64,000 nt of DNA from Bombella pollinis (lineage in GTDB: Bacteria; Pseudomonadota; Alphaproteobacteria; Acetobacterales; Acetobacteraceae): positions 186,001 through 250,000 of the forward strand of contig NZ_JANIDX010000001.1 of NCBI RefSeq assembly GCF_026385485.1, written 5' to 3'. The notes beneath the pieces were generated by a model that was not told where the DNA came from, did no database searches, and saw nothing but the letters and a program-made list of their open reading frames with translations. Positions 41,225-49,987 of the stretch are shown piece after piece (position 1 is the first letter of the stretch; each line of letters starts with the position of its first letter). A program made the position numbers and the translations under genes.

Positions 41225-44137
41225 GTGACAGACACACCCACACCTACCGGCACCAGCCATATCATTGTCCGTGGTGCCCGCACGCATAATCTAAAAAATG
41301 TCAACGTCACGATCCCACGCGATAAGCTTACGGTCATGACGGGGCTTTCTGGCTCTGGTAAATCCTCCCTCGCCTTTGATACCATCTATGCCGAAGGCCA
41401 ACGCCGTTATGTGGAGAGCCTCTCTGCCTATGCGCGGCAATTTTTGGAGCTCATGGGCAAGCCAGATGTAGAGTCCATTGAGGGGCTGTCCCCCGCTATT
41501 TCCATCGAGCAAAAAACCACCTCGCGCAATCCACGCTCTACCGTTGGGACCATCACCGAGATTCACGATTATATGCGCTTGCTCTGGGCGCGGGCGGGGG
41601 TGCCTTACTCCCCTACTACGGGCCTACCGATTGAGGCGCAGAGCATCAGCCAAATGGTGGACCGTGTTATGGCCATGCCCGCGGGCACGCGGCTTATGCT
41701 GCTCGCCCCCATCGTGCGGGACCGCAAAGGCGATTGTGCGAAAGAACTCGCCGAGCTGACCCGCCGTGGCTTTGCGCGCGTGCGGATTGATGGCACACTT
41801 TATGAAATCACCGATGCCCCCAAGCTCAACCGCAAAACACGCCATAATGTCGATGTTGTGGTCGATCGCATCGTCCTAAAAGAGGGGATAGAAACCCGAC
41901 TAGCCGATAGTTTTGAAACCGCTTTGGAACTCTCAGACGGTTTGGCCTCTGTTGAGGAAGTCCTCCGCAGCGGGGAAGAGCGGGAGCCGCTTAAAGCCTC
42001 CTTCTCCTCCCGCTATTCCTGCCCAGAATCTGGCTTTATGCTAGAGAGTGTGGAGCCGCGCCTTTTCTCCTTCAACGCGCCAATGGGGGCCTGCCCAACC
42101 TGTGATGGGTTGGGTACAGAAACGCATTTTGACCCCAATCTCATCATCCCTGATGATAGCCTAACCCTGCGAGAAGGCGCCATTGCGCCATGGCGTAATG
42201 AGCAAGACCCGCTCTTTGACCAAACCCTCGCCGCCCTCGCCCGCCATTGCGAGGAAACTCTTGATACACCATGGAGCAAGCTGAAAGAGACATCCCGCCA
42301 ATTCCTTCTCCATGGTGGGGCGGAGGCTGTCAGCATCCCTTATCAGGATGGTAAGGGCAAAACACACACCATCCACCGCCCCTTTGAGGGCATCATCAGC
42401 CATCTACAACGCCGCCTTGCCCAGAGCAGCAGCATCCATGTGCGCGAGGCCCTTGGCCGGTATCAATCCGCTATGCCCTGCCCTGCCTGCCACGGGGCAC
42501 GATTGCGGCCAGAAGCCCTGTGTGTGAAGGTCAATAACAGCAATATCGCCGAAGCCTCAGAGCTTACCATTCAAGAAGCTCTTGCATGGTTTAAAACTGT
42601 GGAGGCCAGCCTCACCCCCCAGCGGGCCGAGATTGCACGGCGCATCCTCAAAGAAATTACCGAGCGGCTGCATTTCCTCGACCGTGTGGGGCTAGATTAT
42701 CTCACCCTCTCCCGCAGCTCTGGCACGCTCTCAGGTGGGGAGAGCCAGCGCATCCGGCTGGCTTCGCAAATTGGCTCCGGCCTAACGGGCGTCCTCTATG
42801 TGTTAGATGAACCCTCCATCGGGCTGCATCAGCGCGATAATGCCCGTTTACTCACCATGCTGGAGCGGCTGCGCAATCTCGGCAATACCGTCCTTGTTGT
42901 GGAGCATGATGAAGATGCCATCCGCCAAGCTGATTACCTCATCGATATGGGGCCGGGGGCCGGGACCCAAGGCGGGCGCGTCATCGCTTATGGCACGCCA
43001 GAAGAAGTCGCCCAAAATCCCGATAGCCTCACCGGCGCATGGCTCGCAGGTCGCCGGGGCATCCCCGTGCCCACCACCCGCCGTAAAAGCAAACGCTGGG
43101 TAAGCATCCATGGGGCAAAGGGTAATAACCTCAAAAATATCAGCGTAAAGTTCCCTTTAGGGACCTTTATTGCCATCACCGGGGTCTCTGGCAGTGGGAA
43201 ATCCACTCTCATTACCGATACCTTCTATAAAGGCCTAGCCCGACAGATTATGAAATCGGCCGCCGTCCCCCTCCCTTATGGACGGCTAGAAGGCACAGAG
43301 CAGCTCGATAAAATCATCGAGATTGACCAATCCCCCATCGGGCGCACACCCCGCTCCAACCCTGCTACTTATACGGACCTCTTTGCCCCTATTCGGGATT
43401 GGTTTGCCGAACTGCCAGAATCCAAAGCGCGGGGTTATAAGCCGGGGCGTTTCTCCTTCAATGTCAAAGGGGGTCGTTGCGAGGCTTGCCAAGGTGATGG
43501 TGTATTGAAGATTGAGATGCACTTCCTACCGGATGTGTTCGTAACCTGCGATAGCTGCAAAGGTGCGCGCTATAATCGGGAAACGCTGGAGATTAAGTTT
43601 AAAGGTAAATCCATTGCCGATATTCTGGCCATGACGGTGGATGAGGCTGTGCCCTTCTTCAATGCGGTACCACGCATTGCCGACCGCCTCGCCATCCTTC
43701 AACAAGTGGGGCTAGGCTATGTCGCCCTTGGCCAGCAAGCCACCACCCTCTCCGGTGGTGAGGCCCAGCGTGTAAAACTCGCGAAAGAACTCGCCCGCCG
43801 CGCTACAGGCCGAACCCTCTATGTACTGGATGAACCCACAACTGGGCTGCATACAGAGGATGTGCATAAGCTCCTCAACGTCCTGCATGCACTCGTAGAG
43901 CAAGGCAATACGGTGCTGGTTATTGAGCATAATCTGGACCTCATCAAAACAGCGGATTGGGTCATTGATATTGGTCCAGAGGGCGGCGCAGGCGGGGGCG
44001 AGGTTGTAGCCACCGGCACACCGGAGGATATTGCCGCCTGTAAAGCCAGCCATACAGGGCGATTCCTCGCCCCGATGCTCGCTGCCAAAGGCCCGCCCTC
44101 TCATACAAAGAAGGATGCCAAACCACGCAAAAACTGA
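41225..44137 (+). CDS. uvrA: excinuclease ABC subunit A
   Basis: This 970-residue UvrA recognises bulky DNA damage in nucleotide excision repair. It has two ABC ATPase halves: Walker A GLSGSGKSS near residue 40 and GVSGSGKST near residue 655, with ABC signatures LSGGESQRI and LSGGEAQRV. Zinc fingers are seen at CPACHGARLRPEAL and CEACQGDGV...CDSCKG. The start is GTG at 41225 with AGAGG ahead. The tail is lysine-rich. It is divergent from ssb with a 139-bp promoter region between. A small SMR transporter gene follows 12 bp later. Confidence 0.96.
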   Translation: MTDTPTPTGTSHIIVRGARTHNLKNVNVTIPRDKLTVMTGLSGSGKSSLAFDTIYAEGQRRYVESLSAYARQFLELMGKPDVESIEGLSPAISIEQKTTSRNPRSTVGTITEIHDYMRLLWARAGVPYSPTTGLPIEAQSISQMVDRVMAMPAGTRLMLLAPIVRDRKGDCAKELAELTRRGFARVRIDGTLYEITDAPKLNRKTRHNVDVVVDRIVLKEGIETRLADSFETALELSDGLASVEEVLRSGEEREPLKASFSSRYSCPESGFMLESVEPRLFSFNAPMGACPTCDGLGTETHFDPNLIIPDDSLTLREGAIAPWRNEQDPLFDQTLAALARHCEETLDTPWSKLKETSRQFLLHGGAEAVSIPYQDGKGKTHTIHRPFEGIISHLQRRLAQSSSIHVREALGRYQSAMPCPACHGARLRPEALCVKVNNSNIAEASELTIQEALAWFKTVEASLTPQRAEIARRILKEITERLHFLDRVGLDYLTLSRSSGTLSGGESQRIRLASQIGSGLTGVLYVLDEPSIGLHQRDNARLLTMLERLRNLGNTVLVVEHDEDAIRQADYLIDMGPGAGTQGGRVIAYGTPEEVAQNPDSLTGAWLAGRRGIPVPTTRRKSKRWVSIHGAKGNNLKNISVKFPLGTFIAITGVSGSGKSTLITDTFYKGLARQIMKSAAVPLPYGRLEGTEQLDKIIEIDQSPIGRTPRSNPATYTDLFAPIRDWFAELPESKARGYKPGRFSFNVKGGRCEACQGDGVLKIEMHFLPDVFVTCDSCKGARYNRETLEIKFKGKSIADILAMTVDEAVPFFNAVPRIADRLAILQQVGLGYVALGQQATTLSGGEAQRVKLAKELARRATGRTLYVLDEPTTGLHTEDVHKLLNVLHALVEQGNTVLVIEHNLDLIKTADWVIDIGPEGGAGGGEVVATGTPEDIAACKASHTGRFLAPMLAAKGPPSHTKKDAKPRKN

Positions 44138-44149
44138 TAAGCACCTCTT

Positions 44150-44488
44150 ATGACGCCCTTTTTTGCTTGGTTATTCCTCTTAGGGGCCATCTTGTTAGAG
44201 GTTATGGCCACCAGCCTGCTGAATATCTCTAACGGGTTTCGCAAGCCCCTACCGACCATAGGCGCGCTCCTCTTTTATGGGGCGGCCTTTTTCTGCTTGG
44301 CCCAAGCCCTAAAATGCATCCCCCTCGGCATTGCTTATGCGGTATGGTGCGGGGTGGGGATTGTCTGCATTGTGGTTATCGGGCTGACTGTCTTCCGCCA
44401 GCCCTTAAACCTCACCGCTTATCTAGGGGTTGGGCTTATCATGCTTGGCACGTTACTCGCCTGCCTCTCTGGCGGGGTACGGCACTAA
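44150..44488 (+). CDS. small multidrug resistance (SMR) efflux protein
   Basis: This 112-residue four-helix membrane protein has the essential membrane-embedded glutamate of SMR transporters in LLGAILLEVMATSLLNIS, and AYAVWCGVGIVCIVVIG in helix 3, as in EmrE. It works as an antiparallel dimer exchanging protons for cationic drugs or quaternary amines. The GVGIVCIVV pattern and FRQPLNLTAYLGVGLIMLGT fit the EmrE group better than the guanidinium (Gdx) group, but this is not certain. It lies 12 bp after uvrA and may be co-transcribed. Confidence 0.85.
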   Translation: MTPFFAWLFLLGAILLEVMATSLLNISNGFRKPLPTIGALLFYGAAFFCLAQALKCIPLGIAYAVWCGVGIVCIVVIGLTVFRQPLNLTAYLGVGLIMLGTLLACLSGGVRH

Positions 44489-44492
44489 CGCT

Positions 44493-44966
44493 ATGAGGGC
44501 CACTCTCTTACAACGCCACATATTACGCGGCTTGATGATGCTCATCATGCTCGTAGCATTTAGTGGGCAACTCCTCCTCACAGCTACGAGCTTACCAGAG
44601 GAAAGCCCCAGAGCGGCTATTTTACGTCTAACGCATCTCGATATTGCACCCGCACCGCCGCCAGAGCCTCACGCTGGTCCTACCATGCATGACGCTATGG
44701 GGATGACTACTCCTCATCACACGGCCCAGCATGATAAAATGACCCATCATGGGGGCCATCATCACGGGGTGGACTGCCCCCTTTGCCCGCTTTTAGGGCA
44801 CATCCTCTTTACCCTTACCAGCCTATTCGTGCTGTTAAGTTGCATCCGGCTTTCCCGGCAGCTTTGGCAGGCGAGTCCCCCCGCACAAGCCCCACCAGAA
44901 CCCACACGCCAACGCCCGCCAAGCCGTGGGCCGCCTCGCCTCCTTCTAAACCAAACATTCGCCTGA
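44493..44966 (+). CDS. DUF2946-like, His/Met-rich membrane protein
   Basis: The 157-residue protein starts with ATG at 44493, 4 bp after the SMR stop. It has an N-terminal hydrophobic helix (about residues 11-30), then a metal-binding stretch rich in His and Met (MHDAMGMTTPHHTAQHDKM...HHGGHHHG), a CPLCP motif, and a second membrane helix. The CPxC plus small size and the position just before a copper receptor gene match the DUF2946 group, which accompanies TonB-dependent copper transport. It may handle copper at the membrane. The longer frame from 44430 runs inside the SMR gene and is unlikely. Confidence 0.65.
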   Translation: MRATLLQRHILRGLMMLIMLVAFSGQLLLTATSLPEESPRAAILRLTHLDIAPAPPPEPHAGPTMHDAMGMTTPHHTAQHDKMTHHGGHHHGVDCPLCPLLGHILFTLTSLFVLLSCIRLSRQLWQASPPAQAPPEPTRQRPPSRGPPRLLLNQTFA

Positions 44967-44978
44967 CCGAGCCAGCTT

Positions 44979-45001
44979 AAAAGGCTGTGCATCGGCCTTT
45001 T
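44979..45001 (+). terminator. terminator or attenuator ahead of the copper receptor gene
   Basis: A 7-bp stem AAAAGGC / GCCTTTT with a 9-base loop lies 13 bp after the DUF2946-like stop and 24 bp before the receptor start. It could partly terminate transcription into the receptor. Confidence 0.5.
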
Positions 45002-45024
45002 CTGCATGTTGTTTTCAGGATGGA

Positions 45025-47286
45025 TTGATTTTGTTTTTTCCCTCATATTATCTGGGGCGGGGCCTAACGCGCCGTCTCTTAGTGCTGGGTGGTTTTGCTT
45101 TACCGCTTACGCCCCTGCTCGCTCAAACATCCCCTCAAAATACGCTGCCCACATCCACATCTGATGCCGTAGCCTCCGCCACGCCCATCCCCCACCCGGT
45201 GGAGCAAATCAGCGTGATAGGCACGCGGCGGCCTTTCACACAGGCCGCGGACACCGCAGCGTTATTCCGCGATGTACCGGGTTTTAGCAGCTATAAAACG
45301 GGTGGGATTGCCAGCCTCCCCGTCTTAAATGGTATGGCCGATGACCGGGTCGCCACCTTTGTGGATGGCATGCCCCTTATGGCCGATTGCCCTAACCATA
45401 TGAACCCCGCCCTCTCTCAAATCAGCCTCGATGAAGTCGCCCATAGCGTTGCGATTGCGGGGATCACCCCTGTTAGCCTCGGCGGTGATAGCACCGGTGG
45501 GACCATCTCTGTGGAGCGCAAAGACCCACAATTTGCCAAAGAGGGCAAAGTCCTCATCACCGGTGATGGACGAGAAGATTGGCGCAGTAATGGCGGCGGC
45601 TCTGGCGCAGGGGGCTCCCTCACTATTGCGAACGATATGCTCAGCCTTCGCTATAGTGGCTCCTACACCCATGCGAGCGATTATACCGCCGGGGGACGCG
45701 GCGGGCGGGTTTTATCCTCCAATTATCTCAGCTTCAACCATGATGTCACGGCAGGGCTAAAGCTAAAGAACCACCTCTTTAGCCTCACATTTGGGCAACA
45801 AAATACCCCTTATGAGGGCTTCCCCAACCAATATATGGATGAAACAAATAACCGCTCCACTTTCGTTAATGGCAAATATCTAGGAACATTCAACTGGGGT
45901 ACGTTAGAGGCTCGTGGCTATTGGCAACATGTGACCCACGCGATGAATATGCTAGCCGATAAAGGCGGCCATAGTGCTACCACCGGTATGCCGATGAATA
46001 GTGATGGACGCACAGCCGGTTATAGCCTTGTAGCCACCCTCCCCTTGGGGCGGAGCCATCAACTTAAGCTAGGCAGCGCATTTAGCCATGATGGCCTTAA
46101 TGATTGGTGGCCCCCTTTAGAGGGCAGCATGATGATGGGGCCAGAGGCCTTCCATAGCCTTAACCACGCCCATCGCGACCATCTTGGCCATTTCATCCAA
46201 TGGGATGCTCAATGGTCCCCGCGCTGGTCTAGCGAGCTTGGGATGCGTAGCGATGTCATCATGATGAATACTGGCACAGTCTCCCCTTATCAGGGCCTCT
46301 CCTCCATGAGTGATATGGGGATGAATATGGGGGGAAGCATGATGGGTATGGGCGGCATGGCCGGTATGGATATGTCCAACATGGGCATGAGTGGTATGAG
46401 TATGGGCAGCACCAACCAAGAGGCCGCCCGTGCCTTCAACAAAGCGCGCCGGGGCCGGACGGATGATAATTTCGATGTCACGGCCTTACTACGTTATAAA
46501 GCCAACGCCTATCTGAATATCGAAGGCGGCTATGCTCGCAAAACACGTTCCCCCAACCTCTATGAACGCTATGGCTGGAGCCGGGAAAGCATGACCGCAC
46601 GGATGATTAACTGGTTTGGCGATGGCAATGGCTATGTCGGCAATCTCAACCTCAAGCCAGAAGTCGCTAATACAGCGAGTGTTACCTTCCGCCTCCATGA
46701 TGCGGCGGATCATCAATGGGAGGCAATGGTCCAACCCTTTTATACCTATACGCATAATTACATTAATGTCGTGCGGATTGGGGCCCTCTCCCGCGGGTTT
46801 AACCTCTTACAATTTGAGAATCATAATGCCCAAAGCTACGGCATTAACGCCTCTGGCCGCGCCACCTTATGGGATGGCGATAAATGGGGCACGGGGGAGA
46901 TTTCCACCCAGCTGAATTGGGTAAAGGGGCAGGACTTCAAAACCCATTCCGGCCTTTATCAACAAATGCCGCTTAATGGGAGCATCCGCCTCCATGAGCA
47001 TTTTGGCCCCTGGCACGGCATGGCCGAGATTGTTCTTGTCAAAGCTAAGCATACAGTCGATTGGGTGCGTAATGAGCCCCGCACCCCCGGCTACGCGCTG
47101 CTGAATCTGGGAGCAGGGTATCATTGGTCCAAATATCTACAGCTTGATGTAAGCCTCGATAACTTGCTGAACCAACGCTACGCCCTCCCCCTTGGTGGCC
47201 GTGCTGTCAGCACTGCAGGCAGTCCACCCGGCCCCGTGTTAGGCATGGGTCGCTCTGTTAATCTGACCCTACGGGAGCATTTCTAA
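45025..47286 (+). CDS. TonB-dependent copper receptor (OprC-like), Met-rich
   Basis: This is a ~753-residue outer-membrane receptor. After a signal peptide ending near LLAQ, the plug contains DVPGFSSYKTGGIASLPVLNG and MADCPNHMNPALSQISLDEV, the CPNHMNP motif of TonB-dependent copper receptors. An extracellular loop around residues 430-470 is dominated by Met and Gly (MGMNMGGSMMGMGGMAGMDM), a typical copper-binding sequence. The barrel ends in LTLREHF. It is likely to import copper or a copper complex, paired with the DUF2946-like protein upstream. The start is probably TTG 45025 (AGGA just ahead); an alternative GTG at 45084 would shorten the signal peptide. Confidence 0.85.
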   Translation: MILFFPSYYLGRGLTRRLLVLGGFALPLTPLLAQTSPQNTLPTSTSDAVASATPIPHPVEQISVIGTRRPFTQAADTAALFRDVPGFSSYKTGGIASLPVLNGMADDRVATFVDGMPLMADCPNHMNPALSQISLDEVAHSVAIAGITPVSLGGDSTGGTISVERKDPQFAKEGKVLITGDGREDWRSNGGGSGAGGSLTIANDMLSLRYSGSYTHASDYTAGGRGGRVLSSNYLSFNHDVTAGLKLKNHLFSLTFGQQNTPYEGFPNQYMDETNNRSTFVNGKYLGTFNWGTLEARGYWQHVTHAMNMLADKGGHSATTGMPMNSDGRTAGYSLVATLPLGRSHQLKLGSAFSHDGLNDWWPPLEGSMMMGPEAFHSLNHAHRDHLGHFIQWDAQWSPRWSSELGMRSDVIMMNTGTVSPYQGLSSMSDMGMNMGGSMMGMGGMAGMDMSNMGMSGMSMGSTNQEAARAFNKARRGRTDDNFDVTALLRYKANAYLNIEGGYARKTRSPNLYERYGWSRESMTARMINWFGDGNGYVGNLNLKPEVANTASVTFRLHDAADHQWEAMVQPFYTYTHNYINVVRIGALSRGFNLLQFENHNAQSYGINASGRATLWDGDKWGTGEISTQLNWVKGQDFKTHSGLYQQMPLNGSIRLHEHFGPWHGMAEIVLVKAKHTVDWVRNEPRTPGYALLNLGAGYHWSKYLQLDVSLDNLLNQRYALPLGGRAVSTAGSPPGPVLGMGRSVNLTLREHF

Positions 47287-47290
47287 AAAC

Positions 47291-47326
47291 AAAAGGCGTC
47301 TCCACAGTGCAGGGGGACGCCTTTCT
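47291..47326. terminator. bidirectional terminator between copper receptor and trhO
   Basis: The stem AAAGGCGTCTCC / GGGGACGCCTTT (one G-T pair) has an 8-base loop and T-rich sequence on both sides, and lies between convergent genes. Confidence 0.75.
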
Positions 47327-47344
47327 TTGTGAAGGGAAAGGGCC

Positions 47345-48289
47345 TTACCCCTGCGCGCCATCACCAAGATGGGTCTGGCCGCGTTTTTCTGCCAGAGCGG
47401 CTTGGCGTTGCCGCTCACGGTAACGATGCCGTTGGGCCTCTGTGCGTTGGTTATAGCAATGAGGACAACTTACCCCCTCCTCATAATGAGGGGACTGCTT
47501 ATCCTCTGCACTAATAGGCGCGCGGCACGCATGGCAAAGGTCATATTGGCCCAGCTTTAACCCATGCCCAACGGACACACGTTGGTCAAAGACGAAACAT
47601 TCACCCTCCCACAGGCTTTCCTCCTCCGGGATTTCCTCCAGATATTTTAAAATGCCACCTTTGAGGTGATACACATCCTCCACCCCTTCTTGCCGCGCAA
47701 AGGCGGTGGATTTTTCACAGCGTATGCCCCCCGTGCAGAACATCGCGATTTTAGGTGTGCGACCTTGGGCCTCTACCTCCTTACGCCACTTACGGAACCA
47801 TTCTGGAAACGCACGGAAGGTTTTGAGGTCCGGGTCCACCGCCCCGCGGAAGGTCCCAATGGCTACCTCATAATCATTGCGTGTATCCATCACCACCGTA
47901 TCAGGGTCGGAGATAAGGGCGTTCCAATCCTTTGGCTCAACATACCGCCCAACGCAGACGAGCGGGTCAATATCAGGCTGCCCCATGGTGACGATTTCTT
48001 TCTTCAACCGGACTTTCATCCGCAAAAAAGGCATCGTCTTGGCACGGGATTTTTTATAATCAAACCCCGCACAACCGGGCAGGTTATTAATATGGGCCAA
48101 TACTGCATCAATCCCAGCATCAGAGCCGGCAATCGTGCCGTTAATCCCCTCACGGGCCAAAAGGAGGCTGCCCTTTACCCCCTCCCGCTGGCACATATCC
48201 AATAGCGGTTGGCGGAGAGCCTCATAATTATCAAAGGCTGTAAAATGATAAAGCGCGGCTACACAAACCGGCAAAGATGTTTCTGTCAT
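47345..48289 (-). CDS. trhO: tRNA uridine-34 hydroxylase, rhodanese-like
   Basis: This 314-residue TrhO/YceA protein makes 5-hydroxyuridine at the wobble position of tRNAs. An N-terminal ferredoxin-like domain (VKGSLLLAREGINGTIAG) is followed by a rhodanese domain with the catalytic cysteine in MFCTGGIRCEKSTAF (around residue 187). The C-terminal part has a CHACRAPISAEDKQSPHYEEGVSCPHC zinc-ribbon-like stretch and a basic tail, which is usual in the family. Adjacent genes are functionally unrelated. Confidence 0.92.
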   Translation of the reverse strand: MTETSLPVCVAALYHFTAFDNYEALRQPLLDMCQREGVKGSLLLAREGINGTIAGSDAGIDAVLAHINNLPGCAGFDYKKSRAKTMPFLRMKVRLKKEIVTMGQPDIDPLVCVGRYVEPKDWNALISDPDTVVMDTRNDYEVAIGTFRGAVDPDLKTFRAFPEWFRKWRKEVEAQGRTPKIAMFCTGGIRCEKSTAFARQEGVEDVYHLKGGILKYLEEIPEEESLWEGECFVFDQRVSVGHGLKLGQYDLCHACRAPISAEDKQSPHYEEGVSCPHCYNQRTEAQRHRYRERQRQAALAEKRGQTHLGDGAQG

Positions 48290-48308
48290 TAGTCACCCAT
48301 CTCGCAAA

Positions 48309-48385
48309 GAAGGAACCTTTTCCCCTTCTAGCAGCCTACCTTTAGAAAGGCACGTCCCCAGAGTAAGGGACGTCAAGGTTCCTTC
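48309..48385. other. structured intergenic element (nested hairpins)
   Basis: An 11-bp outer stem (GAAGGAACCTT / AAGGTTCCTTC, 48309-48319 with 48375-48385) encloses two inner hairpins: CCTTT/AAAGG at about 48340-48350 and ACGTCCC/GGGACGT at 48352-48358 with 48367-48373. This makes a 77-nt multi-branch fold between the heptosyltransferase operon end and trhO. It may be a compound terminator or a small structured RNA. Confidence 0.5.
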
Positions 48386-48391
48386 ATGCTC

Positions 48392-49987
48392 TTAGAGCGT
48401 CCAATAGACCTCATGCCGATGCTCGTAACCTTCCTGTTTGGTCGCGCCCTCGGCACGCTCTTTATCATCAGGCCAAGGCTCCCCTGCTGCAACAGCCGGT
48501 GGAACATAGCCGTGGTCCCGGCAGAGACGCTTAATCGTATCAATCACATACGCTGTCCCGATGATGCGCGTACATTCAAAAGCGCGGTCTGTCCCTTTAT
48601 GACGAGGGCAAAAGAGATAATCATTATGCTGAAAAGGCGTGCGAACATCATGCCAACAGCTATTACAACCATGCGTACTAAAGACCCGATACGGCGTAGT
48701 GAACTCATTCATCGGGTCTGTAAAACCGCTAATCATCACGACAGGCGTCTCAACCGCCCATGCCAACCAAGACAAACCAGAGGATAATCCCACAAAGAAC
48801 TCTGCATGTTTTAACCAACGCGCACGCTCTGCCAAGGGACGCTCGCCTGTTTCATCCTCCACACCATGAGGCAGGGCATTCCAATAACACCCCACCCCAA
48901 CCACAGGGTCTTTATCGATACAAATAACACGATACCCCATCTTTTTGAGGTATTTTACTGTATCTAACCACCCAATAGGGTGATGCCACATTTTACACGC
49001 ACAAGAGGCCTGCACCGCGACAACAACATAAGGTTCCTCTATCGGGCGGGTATCAGGCTCCTCAACCGCCACTCTCGGGCGGACCTCTGTTGGGTCCACA
49101 CCCAAAATCCACCCTGCCGTCCGATGCAGCCCCACCGCGCGGAAATCCCGCGGTTGCCATTCCTGATCCTCATCATGGAAGAAAAGCCCGAGATAATACG
49201 TGGCGTAAAACTCATCACGCACAGCACCAAACTCTTTATCCACCATGAAGCGAATCTCTGGATAAACCGGCCCCATAAGATCGCGAATCATCTCACTCAC
49301 CACAACGGTGAGCGTACAACCATGCACTTGGCCAAAACGCTCTACATAGGGTATCCATCCGAGCGGATCGCCCAATGTCCCCGCAGGCATAATAACGGCA
49401 ACCTTCTTCCCCCGTGCATTATAATGATGCGTCCAAACGAGCTTCTCATCATCAAAAAGCTCTATCACACCTTGGAGAAAGTATTTCTTGCGGGAATATA
49501 CCATCTCCCCGCCCTTCTTCTGGTCATAAAGGCATGTATCAGTCTGCCCATCCCAAAAGCGTATCCGCCATTGCTCACCCTCTGGGAGCTTAACGCGTAT
49601 CCCTAAATTAAAATCATACCGCAGCCCATGTGGACCCTCTTGCGTCAGGACCGGCGCAGGCGCAGGAAATGCAGCACCGGGTATGCGCTCAATATCATCA
49701 CCTTGCGCCCCACTTGCGTTAGATGAGACATCTTGCCCCACCCCTGACGAACCACCCATAGCTAATAAGGATGGCACGGGGGAAGACGTTACAGCTGCCT
49801 GCCCCGGCTCTACCATTGCCTCATTCCCGCCAAGGGAGGACAACTTCCCCCCCGACACTAAGGCCTCTGACGAGGACGAGGAGGAAGAAGCTCCCTGTGA
49901 GGAGGGTGGACGCAGGGAAGCAATATCCTGCAAAATACGCTCTTTCCCGCGTCCATTTTGCGGGGCATCATTCTTATGCTCTGTCAT
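48392..49987 (-). CDS. autotransporter O-heptosyltransferase (TibC/Aah-type), long N-terminus
   Basis: Residues ~115-500 of this 531-residue protein match bacterial autotransporter heptosyltransferases: LTQEGPHGLRYDFNLGIRV, VAVIMPAGTLGDPLGWIPYVERF, ERARWLKHAEFFVGLSSGLSWLAWAVETPVVMISGF, then the cysteine-rich iron finger CNSC...FCPRHKGTDRAFEC. Such enzymes transfer heptose from ADP-heptose to serines of autotransporter passengers in the cytoplasm. The first ~110 residues are a low-complexity Ser/Gly/Pro/Ala extension absent from the neighbouring paralog. Its start overlaps the end of that paralog by 4 bp. It is the last gene of the PKS operon. The acceptor protein is not identified. Confidence 0.85.
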   Translation of the reverse strand: MTEHKNDAPQNGRGKERILQDIASLRPPSSQGASSSSSSSEALVSGGKLSSLGGNEAMVEPGQAAVTSSPVPSLLAMGGSSGVGQDVSSNASGAQGDDIERIPGAAFPAPAPVLTQEGPHGLRYDFNLGIRVKLPEGEQWRIRFWDGQTDTCLYDQKKGGEMVYSRKKYFLQGVIELFDDEKLVWTHHYNARGKKVAVIMPAGTLGDPLGWIPYVERFGQVHGCTLTVVVSEMIRDLMGPVYPEIRFMVDKEFGAVRDEFYATYYLGLFFHDEDQEWQPRDFRAVGLHRTAGWILGVDPTEVRPRVAVEEPDTRPIEEPYVVVAVQASCACKMWHHPIGWLDTVKYLKKMGYRVICIDKDPVVGVGCYWNALPHGVEDETGERPLAERARWLKHAEFFVGLSSGLSWLAWAVETPVVMISGFTDPMNEFTTPYRVFSTHGCNSCWHDVRTPFQHNDYLFCPRHKGTDRAFECTRIIGTAYVIDTIKRLCRDHGYVPPAVAAGEPWPDDKERAEGATKQEGYEHRHEVYWTL

